From Haematococcus lacustris (lineage: Eukaryota; Chlorophyta; Chlorophyceae; Chlamydomonadales; Haematococcaceae): a stretch of 64,000 nt of DNA. The stretch spans positions 8,803,803 to 8,867,802 of the forward strand of contig JASKMD010000014.1 in the NCBI GenBank assembly GCA_030144725.1. The letters run 5' to 3'. Both the position numbers and the translations under genes were made by a program. How positions within the stretch are numbered: the first letter of the stretch is position 1; each line of letters opens with the position of its first letter. The notes below the pieces were generated by a model, which searched no databases, had not been told where the DNA came from, and worked only from the letters and a program-made list of their open reading frames with translations. This document shows, piece by piece, positions 1-10,596 of this stretch.

Positions 1-238
1 CAGACGGCGGAGGCGCAGCCTTCAGTCTTGCAAACTGGCCTTCTGACAAGTTGCCGTGAGGTTGCAACAGTGCTGACACAAGTTGGACATGTCTTTGCAT
101 GGTTGTCTGCAAGACATGTATTAGAAGTAGAAGTAGTATTGCGAATAGAAATCCTATCCTCTGCATCTCACCTCTCTCTCTATTCTTGCAGTACGCTTTG
201 CTTAGGAGCTATGCATCCTCTTTTTCTTCGCCCTCAAG

Positions 239-2567
239 ATGTCTGCGTCAGAGATTATGGAAGCCACGGAGTCGATCTTGGGAGTCAAGGCGAAGATTGA
301 GGGGCTAGAGGCGAAGATTGAGGGGTTGGAGGAGAAGATTGAGGGGCTGGAGCAGTCCTGCCCTGCAAATGAACGACCTGCTGGGTTAGCGATAGAGCTG
401 GAACAGTTGCGCCAGTGGCGCAACTTGTTGCAAGAGGAGCTGGTGGAGTGGTGCAAGTGCCGAAATATCCTGTTGACAAAAGGTGCGTTGCAATTGGGCA
501 CGATCAACACTAAGAATACCCACATGCACATGCAAAGCTGCCTACTGCATGCATGTGCGCTTTACAGTGACCAACACACTGCACCACACGTCATCGGTAG
601 CCTTGCAATAGGCCACATGCCAAATGTGTGGAAAGTTGGTCCTCTATCATTGCTTGCACACATCATTGCTTGCACATGGATGCATAATGAAGCCGGTAAT
701 GTAAAACGCATATAGATGTAAGGCTCATATGACCTGCCAACATGGCAGACCCTTTGGTATCACATGAGCAGGGACTGGAGACGCAGGAGGTGGGTGCGAG
801 GGCATAATATGCGCATATATAGCAAGCATCTCTGATGGCAGGTGCGTTTGTCCCTGCTAATGTCCTTTACATTGCAGATGTCACGCCCTCAAGCACACCA
901 TCTGAGGTTAAGACTGTCTTGGTGGTCATCCCAGCAATGCTGCATGGAAATGACATAAAACGTTTCCGTTTCACATTCCATGGCGAGGAGTCGTTTGAGG
1001 TAAGATCTGCTGATAGTGAAGTCCATGCTCAGTACTCAACGCTGCATGCATCTGATGAGTGGTTGTAATGCGATTGTTGATGTGTAGGAAGGTTGCGAAA
1101 CACAATGTTTCAGACAACCGACAATAAGGTTCACTACATGCAAATGGGCACAACTATACCATGACTGTTTCATTGGCTGACGGTGTGCTTGTTTCTGTTG
1201 ATGCGTGTACAGACCAGTGTTTTTTTTTTCATTTGGCCTCTTCCCAATTTCATAGCACAAAGTGTCATGGCTCAGATTGGGACTGTCATGTTCATAGCGC
1301 GACCCTATTGGGCCCCATACCGCACAACAAAAATGTCAAATTTAAGCAATAGGCCCAATCAAATGCGGTAGCGCCCACGCACAGCAGCGTTATCCAGCCA
1401 CTTGCTAATGGCACGCTCATCTGGGAATGTGTCCAAATCAAATTGATTGCTGCTGAAGACACGGGCGCACACATTCAAGTGGCACTCTTGCAGCCTGTTG
1501 CGGGTGTCATCTTTGAGGTAAGCCATGGCTGAGAACATGCGCTCCTCCTCCACTGAGCCTGGTGTCATGACCAGAGCAAGCTCTGCCAGCTTGATGTACT
1601 CCAAGATGTCAGCCTTGGTGATGGGTTGGCCAGCCAGGTAGCGCCACAGCTTGGTGGTCTCCTTGGCTGGGTTGGCTGCTGCTGAGCTTAGCTCCACACG
1701 GTGTTCAGCTTGGCAGCGCATGACTTCCACAAATGCTGATTGCTGGGCAGATAGCTTTTGCTGGTCCAACAAGGCTGGCGCCAGTTGGCCGTTAGCGAGG
1801 GTCGCGTCCATGCAGTACCGGGCCTTGACAATGGCCAGGCGCTCAAGGAAGTCTTCATCGCTGGGTTGCTTGTCCGGGCGTACACAATAGCCAGTCCTTT
1901 GGCATGCTCCGGTGGGAGGAATGGGTCCTGATGGTATGCAAGTTGCAGTTGAAGCTCTTGTTGCAGCGTTCACAGCGAGCCTTGTACTGGTTTGAGGCAT
2001 CGAGCCCTTGGTTTGTGAGCCACAGTGGGCGATCGCCAGTGAGCCAGCTGTCCTGAAACCTGTTGCTGTTACCGTGTGCCCTGGCTTGTAAGTAGGCACC
2101 ATCGCTATACCCTCGGCGGGCACGGCCCTCAGCCATCGGGACTGCGGCGCTTATCCAAATTGCGGCTCTTAGCCGAGCTGCGGCTGCAGTACAAAGTTCA
2201 CTTTTTATAACGCGATGCGCTATAGCACAGTCCGCAAGGGGTCCAATCCATAGCGCACGGAGCCCTCTGAAATGTCGCTTTTTATAGCGATCGCTATATA
2301 TAGCGTTTAAAAAAAAAACTGGTACAGACGTACCTCAAAAATGAACAGTGCGGGGGTTTGATTTTAGTGGATGAGGAGGCGATTGAGCCATTGGTGATTG
2401 ATCGTTTTGCACAACTAGTGCCTGGTGCCATCTACACAACCTCTCTACTTTGTTATAATGAAGCCTTGTACAGCGTGGTAGGGGAGGCACGTCACCTTCA
2501 GCACTCACGGGAGGATGAGTTTGGCAAGGCCCTGACTCTCTACGCGCAACGCGCCGAGCCGGATCAG
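239..2567 (+). CDS. Unrecognised coiled-coil gene, 5' exons (partial)
   Basis: I do not recognise this family. Three exons join in phase. Exon 1 is 239-482 and starts MSASEIMEAT; it carries three AKIEGLE-type heptads at about residues 17-38, predicting a short coiled coil, then an acidic and hydrophobic stretch ending CKCRNILLTK. Exon 2 is 878-999, joined in phase 1, and ends GEESFE before gtaaga. Exon 3 is 2349-2567, phase 0, 73 codons starting CGGL and ending AEPDQ before gtgagg. Intron 2 (1000-2348) contains a complete hAT insertion. Exon 3 recurs on the minus strand in all six 1,893-bp repeats downstream, so this is a multicopy family. Exons beyond 2567 are uncertain; open frames at 4323-4835 may belong to the same gene. 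The start is the first ATG of the heptad frame. Confidence 0.5.
1215..2321 (-). mobile_element. Deleted non-autonomous hAT transposon with 8-bp target duplication
   Basis: The element is 1,107 bp. It begins CAGTGTTTTTTTTTT and its other end, read inward, is CAGTTTTTTTTTTAAA, giving short hAT-type termini. It is flanked by perfect 8-bp direct repeats GTACAGAC at 1207-1214 and 2322-2329, the target size expected for hAT. The empty site is present in each downstream 1,893-bp repeat as gcttgtacatacgtacctc, which proves the insertion boundaries. The region near the right end contains self-complementary tatagcgatcgctata. The body encodes only transposase remnants on the minus strand. Confidence 0.88.
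1359..2136 (-). pseudogene. hAT transposase remnant (BED finger and C-terminal dimerisation domain)
   Basis: Two overlapping minus-strand frames together give an internally deleted transposase. The first frame (start 2136, stop 1855) holds a BED-type zinc finger with CERC followed by HTIRTH. The second frame, which ends at 1359, carries the hAT C-terminal dimerisation signature TPGSVEEERMFSAMAYLKDD. The reading frame changes between finger and dimerisation domain near 1880-1900. The RNase-H-like core with the first two catalytic aspartates is missing. It cannot encode an active transposase but might still bind DNA. The neighbouring full hAT at 41.7 kb has the closely similar PGSVEEERSFSAMNFIKDE. 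Confidence 0.85.
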
Positions 2568-2936
2568 GTGAGGGGCCAAGCTGTTGCATGTACCAATCGC
2601 AACGCAGCACGCCGAGCCAAATCTGGTGAGGCCTCAAGCTGTTATATAATGTATGGGTAGTTGGGTGTTACTGGCGTCTAAAGACTCATTTACGGCTCAT
2701 TTAAGAGGCCATAATAGGGGGTGAGGGCTGTTTAAAGATGCGCTTTACGCTGTTTAAGATGCGCTTTTCACTGCTTAAGAACCATTTGAAAATTCAAACA
2801 TGCGTGTTTAAGAGGCATCGCACCAGCCAAAGCTCTCTAAACCTTACGCAAATTCTGCACCCAGCAACAGCTGCTGCTGCAGCTAAGCTTGTATGCAGGA
2901 AACAGTCAGCCCTAACAACCCAAAAAGCAGCCCCGC

Positions 2937-3290
2937 CACACACGCACACGCACTCACACGCACACGCACACACGCACACACACGCACTCACACGCACACA
3001 CACGCACCAAGCACACACACCAAGCACACACACACACACACACACACACCAAGCACACACACACGCACACACACGCACACACACACACCAAGCACACACA
3101 CACACACCAAACACACCAAGCACACACACCCACACCAAGCACACACACGCACGCACGCACACGCACACACACCAAGCACACACACACACCAAGCGCACAC
3201 GCACGCACGCACGCACACTCACACGCACACGCACTCACACGCACTCACACGCACTCACACGCACACACGCATACACACATACACACACAC
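2937..3290. repeat. (CACACG/CACA)n microsatellite
   Basis: About 350 bp of CA-rich repeat with CACG, CTCACACG and CCAAGCACAC variants. It sits exactly at the outer end of the left arm of the palindrome that follows. The long open frames through it in several phases are products of low complexity and are not annotated as genes. Confidence 0.95.
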
Positions 3291-4620
3291 CGCCACCAGC
3301 TCTTGAATAAGGGTCATAAAACCGGCTGGCACATCAGCGTCGTCAGCATAGACACAGTTCTGCGATGCATCAATGAAGAAGCTTGTTGTACTGCAAAAAA
3401 AGGACATCTCGGTGTCCTTGGTCTTCTTGTTAAGCGTGCTTGTTTGCTGAGCCTTGGTGATAGCCGGGTTAGACCGTAATAGCGTGAACAGTCCTGCGCA
3501 TCCATAACACACGCACAGTACAGATGTACACCGTTCGTCTTCCCACAAACCAGCTCCGAAGCACATCACCTGCTCGTCCACTAGCTGCAGCTAGGCGGAC
3601 GTCACCGCATGCCTGACCCGCTGCAGATTGTGGAGCAGCGGAAGAAGCGGCTGCGAGCACACAAGCTACTTAAAGAGACCAAAACACAACTAGAGCTAAA
3701 GCAACTAGCTCACCAGCAGCTCCGGCTGAACCAGCGGCTGATTTGTTGGCTGGGCTGGGGATGGGTGCGGCTGCAAATGGCGAGCAATGCAGGTCAAGCA
3801 ACGCGAATAACAATGGTCGCTAATGTACGGTTGGCTTACCAGCCCGAAGAGCGCCAAGAGCTGTGTTGGCGGCAGGCAGTGGTGGCAACAAGTTAAATTT
3901 TGGGAGAGGATCGTCGCAATAATCATCCTCGACGACAGAGAGGTCAGGCTTCCAAATCTGCGCCTCACTTTTGTAGTCGAGGATGAATATGGCGACGACC
4001 CTCTCCCTGAATTGAACCTGTTGCCACCACTGCCTGCCGCCAACACAGCTCTTGGCGCTCTTCGGGCTGGTAAGCCAACCGTACATTAGCGACCATTGTT
4101 ATTCGCGTTGCTTAACCTGCATTGCTCGCCATTTGCAACCGCACCCATCCCCAGCCCAGCCGACAAATCAGCCGTTGGTTCAGCCGGAGCTGTTGGTGAG
4201 CTAGTTGCTTTAGCTCTAGTTGTGTTTTGGTCTCTTTAAGTAGCTTGTGTGCTCGCAGCCGCTTCTTCCGCTGCTCCACAATCTACAGCGGGTCAGGCAT
4301 GCGGTGACGTCCGCCTAGCTGCAGCTAGTGGACGAGCAGGTGATGTGCTTCGGAGCTGGTTTGTGGGAAGACGAACGGTGTACATCTGTACTGTGCGTGT
4401 GTTATGGATGCGCAGGACTGTTCACGCTCTTACGGTCTAACCCGGCTATCACCAAGGCTCAGCAAACAAGCACGCTTAAGAAGAAGACCAAGGACACCGA
4501 GATGTCCTTTTTTTGCAGTACAACAAGCTTCTTCATTGATGCATCGCAGAACTATGTCTATGCTGACGACCCTGATGTGCCCGCCGGTTTTATGACCCTA
4601 ATTCAAGAGCTGGTGGCGGT
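3289..4620. repeat. 1.33-kb near-perfect palindrome
   Basis: Arms 3289-3954 and 3955-4620 are reverse complements with a constant coordinate sum of 7909, so there are no net indels across about 666 bp per arm. A few substitutions separate the arms, for example three amino-acid changes in the mirrored reading frame. There is almost no spacer; the least similar part is the central ~45 bp. The similarity resumes further out: 2755-2862 matches the reverse complement of 4806-4918. The left arm is separated from that outer block by the CA microsatellite and the right arm by a different coding-like segment. Confidence 0.93.
3609..3896 (+). CDS. Possible coiled-coil ORF in left palindrome arm
   Basis: An open frame starts MPDPLQIVEQRKKRLRAHK and continues with a K/Q/L-rich helical stretch to about residue 43, after which the composition looks non-coding. 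Its mirror image lies antisense in the right arm. The helical N-terminus could be an exon, but there is no homology I can name and the palindrome makes the coding strand ambiguous. Confidence 0.2.
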   Translation: MPDPLQIVEQRKKRLRAHKLLKETKTQLELKQLAHQQLRLNQRLICWLGWGWVRLQMASNAGQATRITMVANVRLAYQPEERQELCWRQAVVATS

Positions 4621-4835
4621 CCCTTTTGGGAATGACTAAGATCAGCTGCAGCTCCTTGGTCCAGCAAGTGCCAGGTTTGGGCATGCCAGCGGGGCTGCTG
4701 TCAGGGCTGTCTGGGCTGTCTGGGCAAGTTTCCAGCATGCAAGCCCATCTGCAACAGCTGCAAGTGCAACAGCTGTCCGCGCAGATCCAGCAAGTGCAGG
4801 GTGCTATGTTTATGCAGAACATGCGTAAGGATTAG
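4323..4835 (+). CDS. Unrecognised exons in right palindrome arm and beyond
   Basis: After a ctgcag acceptor at 4322 an open frame starts LVDEQVMCFG and runs through DTEMSFFCSTTSFFIDAS and VPAGFMTLIQELVAV to about 4617. A second frame (4626-4835) ends in a Q-rich amphipathic stretch (HLQQLQVQQLSAQIQQVQ) and the stop after NMRKD. A mirrored copy of the first exon is on the minus strand of the left arm (3255-3581). Splicing between the two pieces is not resolved. They may be the 3' exons of the gene starting at 239, which would place the palindrome inside its introns. I do not recognise a domain. Confidence 0.3.
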
Positions 4836-4937
4836 ATAACTTAGGTTGGTGCGACAACCCTGAAACACGCATGTTTGAATTTTCAAGTGGTTCTTAAGCA
4901 GTGAAAAGCGCATATCTGAGGTGTATGCAAAATACAG

Positions 4938-5042
4938 GATCAAATAATTCTTCATAACTCGGATGAGTATATCAAGGCTGCAAAGGGCGAGCAGCTAGCT
5001 GCGCGTATTCCGCAAGTGTACCGCAAGTCGCGAGTGTACTAG
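4938..5042 (+). CDS. Exon-like frame at the start of each 1,893-bp unit
   Basis: After an acceptor-like aatacag a 35-codon frame starts DQIILHNSDEYIKAA and ends PQVYRKSRVY before a stop. Codon content looks protein-like. It recurs at the same place in every unit (adding 1,893 each time). A second short + strand frame at 6278-6433 starts MPAFMVEHPEPD and ends GAVGRLQRF. They could be exons of one repeated gene, but no domain is recognised and no complete gene can be assembled. Confidence 0.3.
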   Translation, partial: DQIILHNSDEYIKAAKGEQLAARIPQVYRKSRVY

Positions 5043-5332
5043 TTGCATGTAAGGCTTGCACATCGAAACCTGCAAGCCGCGAGTTACCCGAAAAAGCTCG
5101 CATCCGCAACTATTGCAACCTCAACGCGGCGAATGCAACAAAGCGCGGTAGCTTAGCGGACATGTTGCCAGGCTGGCATGTATACTTATAATTGCCAGGC
5201 TGGCATGTTGACTAGAAGCTTCGGGCTTTGGGCAGGCCGCGCTCATTGCGAATAGACAAACAGCACGCTTTGTCGTTGCTGCTAAGCCACTTCGTCGTCA
5301 AAAACTTCAAATATTTGACCAAACGTTGACTG

Positions 5333-5421
5333 TGCTTTTGTATAATTGACGGGCCGCGGGGAGCACTTTTGTATAATTGACGGGCCGCGGGGAGCACTTT
5401 TGTATAATTGACGGGCCGCGG
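5333..5421. repeat. Three 31-bp direct sub-repeats
   Basis: Three consecutive copies of a 31-bp word containing ttttgtataattgacgggcc, in every 1,893-bp unit, immediately before the long hairpin. The same order in all units shows it was fixed before the array expanded. Confidence 0.9.
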
Positions 5422-5456
5422 ACCTCAGATATACCAGATAATCGCCTCTACCTCGC

Positions 5457-5571
5457 ACATTACGCGAATCTAATGGACTCGTCCTCGTCTCCGCGGCCAT
5501 ATACACCTCGGCTGCGCCTCGGTGTATATGTCCGCGTCGACTCGGACTCGTCCATTATTTTCGCATAATGT
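5457..5571. repeat. 115-bp imperfect hairpin in each unit
   Basis: Arms of 51 bp (5457-5507 and 5521-5571) around a 13-nt loop; 41 of 51 positions pair. The ends of the arms pair best (acatta and tatacacc). Six of the ten mismatches are a TC dinucleotide opposed so that the other arm reads GA in the same orientation, at three regularly spaced places. Present in all six units at +1,893 intervals. Confidence 0.88.
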
Positions 5572-5789
5572 ACTCGGCCCGCCGATTATCCATTACATCT
5601 TAAACAGCGTAAAGCGCATTTTTAAACAGCCCTCACCCCCTATTATGGCCTCTTAAATGAGCCGTAAATGAGTCTTTAGACGCCAGTAACACCCAACTAC
5701 CCATACATTATATAACAGCTTGAGACCTCACCAGATTCGGTTCGGCGTGCTGCGCTGCGATTGGTATATGCAACAGTTTGGCCCCTCAC

Positions 5790-6008
5790 CTGATCCGGCT
5801 CGGCGCGTTGCGCGTAGAGAGTCAGGGCCTTGCCAAACTCATCCTCCCGTGAGTGCCGAAGGTGACGTGCCTCCCCTACCACGCTGGACAAGGCTTCATT
5901 ATAATAAAGGAGAGAGGTTGTGTAAATGGCACCAGGCACTAGTTGTGCAAAACGATCAACCACCAATGGCTCAATCGCCTCCTCATCCACTGAAATCAAA
6001 CCCCCGCA
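5790..6008 (-). pseudogene. Reverse-orientation copy of the 73-codon exon (six copies)
   Basis: The 219-bp exon starting CGGLISVDEEAIEPL and ending AEPDQ is open and flanked by conserved splice signals (gagcag acceptor, gtgagg donor). It matches 2349-2567 with a few substitutions (for example VIDRF to VVDRF, HLQHS to HLRHS). Equivalent exons are at 7683-7901, 9576-9794, 11469-11687, 13362-13580 and 15255-15473. The two upstream coding exons of the first copy are not in the unit, which begins inside intron 2, so these are 5'-truncated gene fragments unless other exons are supplied. Confidence 0.7.
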
Positions 6009-6810
6009 CTGCTCATTTTTGAGGTACGTATGTACAAGCATCAACAAAAAAACAAGCACACCATCAGCCAATGAAACCGTCATGGTATCGTTGTGCCCAT
6101 TTGCATGTAGTGAACCTTATTGTCGGCCATCTGTCACATTGTGTTTCGCAACCTTCCTACACATCAACAATCGCATTACAACCATTCATCAGATGCATGC
6201 AGCGTTGAGTACTGAACATGGACTTCACTATCAGCAGATAGCTTGCGAAGCTACCCAATAAGCTTCCTGCAACCGTAATGCCGGCCTTCATGGTGGAGCA
6301 CCCCGAGCCAGATGCAGTGCTCAGAAACCAAAAAGCATGCAAGGACTTGAAGGTGGTGCGATTCCATCGCATTGGCCATGCTATCAAGGTGATGAACGGC
6401 ACGGGCGCTGTTGGCAGGCTGCAGCGCTTCTGAGTCTTCCTATTGTTGTTGGTGTGAGCAGCTAAGCGGATGTGTGGACTTAAATGCTCGTTTAGCATTG
6501 TCCCTTCGACTGTCACATGGATGGCGTGATTTGAATTAGTGCAATGAGTTGTCCATGCACGTGTTTGGTTCCAATGGCAAGGTTGACTCCAAGCTTCACT
6601 TAGGGATAGTGGGAGATCTAACATTGCGAAGGATTGCAAACGCAATATGACTAGCATCGAAAACAATTAGTCAACTATGTTTGTGTGTGTAGAGCTTTGA
6701 GCAGCACTGCAGCACTGCATTGTGAAGATACAACTTCAATACGTTCATGCACACCTGCCAAAGGTCTATGAGCAGCAAATAAGGCCACACTAGTGGGCAT
6801 AGCCGGTTTA

Positions 6811-8703
6811 GAGGTGTATGCAAAATACAGGATCAAATAATTCTTCATAACTCGGATGAGTATATCAAGGCTGCAAAGGGCGAGCAGCTAGCTGCGCGTA
6901 TTCCGCAAGTGTACCGCAAGTCGCGAGTGTACTAGTTGCATGTAAGGCTTGCACATCGAAACCTGCAAGCCGCGAGTTACCCGAAAAAGCTCGCATCCGC
7001 AACTATTGCAACCTAAACGCGGCAAATGCAACAAAGCGCGGTAGCTTAGCGGACATGTTGCCAGGCTGGCATGTATACTTATAATTGCCAGGCTGGCATG
7101 TTGACTAGAAGCTTCGGGCTTTGGGCAGGCCGCGCTCATTGCGAATAGACAAACAGCACGCTTTGTCGTTGCTGCTAAGCCACTTCGTCGTCAAAAACTT
7201 CAAATATTTGACCAAACGTTGACTGTGCTTTTGTATAATTGACGGGCCGCGGGGAGCACTTTTGTATAATTGACGGGCCGCGGGGAGCACTTTTGTATAA
7301 TTGACGGGCCGCGGACCTCAGATATACCAGATAATCGCCTCTACCTCGCACATTACGCGAATCTAATGGACTCGTCCTCGTCTCCGCGGCCATATACACC
7401 TCGGCTGCGCCTCGGTGTATATGTCCGCGTCGACTCGGACTCGTCCATTATTTTCGCATAATGTACTCGGCCCGCCGATTATCCATTACATCTTAAACAG
7501 CGTAAAGCGCATTTTTAAACAGCCCTCACCCCCTATTATGGCCTCTTAAATGAGCCGTAAATGAGTCTTTAGACGCCAGTAACACCCAACTACCCATACA
7601 TTATATAACAGCTTGAGACCTCACCAGATTCGGTTCGGCGTGCTGCGCTGCGATTGGTATATGCAACAGCTTGGCCCCTCACCTGATCCGGCTCGGCGCG
7701 TTGCGCGTAGAGAGTCAGGGCCTTGCCAAACTCATCCTCCCGTGAGTGCCGAAGGTGACGTGCCTCCCCTACCACGCTGGACAAGGCTTCATTATAATAA
7801 AGGAGAGAGGTTGTGTAAATGGCACCAGGCACTAGTTGTGCAAAACGATCAACCACCAATGGCTCAATCGCCTCCTCATCCACTGAAATCAAACCCCCGC
7901 ACTGCTCATTTTTGAGGTACGTATGTACAAGCATCAACAAAAAAACAAGCACACCATCAGCCAATGAAACCGTCATGGTATCGTTGTGCCCATTTGCATG
8001 TAGTGAACCTTATTGTCGGCCATCTGTCACATTGTGTTTCGCAACCTTCCTACACATCAACAATCGCATTACAACCATTCATCAGATGCATGCAGCGTTG
8101 AGTACTGAACATGGACTTCACTATCAGCAGATAGCTTGCGAAGCTACCCAATAAGCTTCTTGCAACCGTAATGCCGGCCTTCATGGTGGAGCACCCCGAG
8201 CCAGATGCAGTGCTCAGAAACCAAAAAGCATGCAAGGACTTGAAGGTGGTGCGATTCCATCGCATTGGCCATGCTACCAAGGTGATGAACGGCACGGGCG
8301 CTGTTGGCAGGCTGCAGCGCTTCTGAGTCTTCCTATTGTTGTTGGTGTGAGCAGCTAAGCGGATGTGTGGACTTAAATGCTCATTTAGCATTGTCCCTTC
8401 GACTGTCACATGGATGGCGTGATTTGAATTAGTGCAATGAGTTGTCCATGCACGTGTTTGGTTCCAATGGCAAGGTTGACTCCAAGCTTCACTTAGGGAT
8501 AGTGGGAGATCTAACATTGCGAAGGATTGCAAACGCAATATGACTAGCATCGAAAACAATTAGTCAACTATGTTTGTGTGTGTAGAGCTTTGAGCAGCAC
8601 TGCAGCACTGCATTGTGAAGATACAACTTCAATACGTTCATGCACACCTGCCAAAGGTCTATGAGCAGCAAATAAGGCCACACTAGTGGGCATAGCCGGT
8701 TTA
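6811..8703. repeat. 1,893-bp tandem repeat, copy 2 of 6
   Basis: Same unit, head to tail with copy 1. The five variable sites read A, C, T, C, A, so it differs from copy 1 at every one of them. Confidence 0.97.
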
Positions 8704-10596
8704 GAGGTGTATGCAAAATACAGGATCAAATAATTCTTCATAACTCGGATGAGTATATCAAGGCTGCAAAGGGCGAGCAGCTAGCTGCGCGTATTCCGCA
8801 AGTGTACCGCAAGTCGCGAGTGTACTAGTTGCATGTAAGGCTTGCACATCGAAACCTGCAAGCCGCGAGTTACCCGAAAAAGCTCGCATCCGCAACTATT
8901 GCAACCTAAACGCGGCAAATGCAACAAAGCGCGGTAGCTTAGCGGACATGTTGCCAGGCTGGCATGTATACTTATAATTGCCAGGCTGGCATGTTGACTA
9001 GAAGCTTCGGGCTTTGGGCAGGCCGCGCTCATTGCGAATAGACAAACAGCACGCTTTGTCGTTGCTGCTAAGCCACTTCGTCGTCAAAAACTTCAAATAT
9101 TTGACCAAACGTTGACTGTGCTTTTGTATAATTGACGGGCCGCGGGGAGCACTTTTATATAATTGACGGGCCGCGGGGAGCACTTTTGTATAATTGACGG
9201 GCCGCGGACCTCAGATATACCAGATAATCGCCTCTACCTCGCACATTACGCGAATCTAATGGACTCGTCCTCGTCTCCGCGGCCATATACACCTCGGCTG
9301 CGCCTCGGTGTATATGTCCGCGTCGACTCGGACTCGTCCATTATTTTCGCATAATGTACTCGGCCCGCCGATTATCCATTACATCTTAAACAGCGTAAAG
9401 CGCATTTTTAAACAGCCCTCACCCCCTATTATGGCCTCTTAAATGAGCCGTAAATGAGTCTTTAGACGCCAGTAACACCCAACTACCCATACATTATATA
9501 ACAGCTTGAGACCTCACCAGATTCGGTTCGGCGTGCTGCGCTGCGATTGGTATATGCAACAGTTTGGCCCCTCACCTGATCCGGCTCGGCGCGTTGCGCG
9601 TAGAGAGTCAGGGCCTTGCCAAACTCATCCTCCCGTGAGTGCCGAAGGTGACGTGCCTCCCCTACCACGCTGGACAAGGCTTCATTATAATAAAGGAGAG
9701 AGGTTGTGTAAATGGCACCAGGCACTAGTTGTGCAAAACGATCAACCACCAATGGCTCAATCGCCTCCTCATCCACTGAAATCAAACCCCCGCACTGCTC
9801 ATTTTTGAGGTACGTATGTACAAGCATCAACAAAAAAACAAGCACACCATCAGCCAATGAAACCGTCATGGTATCGTTGTGCCCATTTGCATGTAGTGAA
9901 CCTTATTGTCGGCCATCTGTCACATTGTGTTTCGCAACCTTCCTACACATCAACAATCGCATTACAACCATTCATCAGATGCATGCAGCGTTGAGTACTG
10001 AACATGGACTTCACTATCAGCAGATAGCTTGCGAAGCTACCCAATAAGCTTCTTGCAACCGTAATGCCGGCCTTCATGGTGGAGCACCCCGAGCCAGATG
10101 CAGTGCTCAGAAACCAAAAAGCATGCAAGGACTTGAAGGTGGTGCGATTCCATCGCATTGGCCATGCTATCAAGGTGATGAACGGCACGGGCGCTGTTGG
10201 CAGGCTGCAGCGCTTCTGAGTCTTCCTATTGTTGTTGGTGTGAGCAGCTAAGCGGATGTGTGGACTTAAATGCTCATTTAGCATTGTCCCTTCGACTGTC
10301 ACATGGATGGCGTGATTTGAATTAGTGCAATGAGTTGTCCATGCACGTGTTTGGTTCCAATGGCAAGGTTGACTCCAAGCTTCACTTAGGGATAGTGGGA
10401 GATCTAACATTGCGAAGGATTGCAAACGCAATATGACTAGCATCGAAAACAATTAGTCAACTATGTTTGTGTGTGTAGAGCTTTGAGCAGCACTGCAGCA
10501 CTGCATTGTGAAGATACAACTTCAATACGTTCATGCACACCTGCCAAAGGTCTATGAGCAGCAAATAAGGCCACACTAGTGGGCATAGCCGGTTTA
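8704..10596. repeat. 1,893-bp tandem repeat, copy 3 of 6
   Basis: Variable sites read A, T, T, T, A. It also has a private substitution in its second 31-bp sub-repeat near 9156 (cttttatataattg instead of cttttgtataattg), which removes the overlapping 74-codon minus-strand frame seen in the other copies. Confidence 0.97.

Larger units (their letters stand above)
4918..6810. repeat. 1,893-bp tandem repeat, copy 1 of 6
   Basis: The unit starts at gaggtgtatgcaaaatacag. Inside it, in order: a + strand exon-like frame (first 125 bp), a cluster of 31-bp sub-repeats, a 115-bp imperfect hairpin, then a reverse-orientation copy of about 1005-2759 of the first gene without its hAT insertion, then unrelated AT-richer DNA. 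Diagnostic bases at five variable sites (5111, 5777, 6267, 6389, 6490) read C, T, C, T, G. Confidence 0.97.

Noticed and set aside
2738..3310. Long open frames on both strands rich in His/Thr or Cys/Val
   Set aside because: They are translations of the CA microsatellite; all frames of such a repeat stay open.
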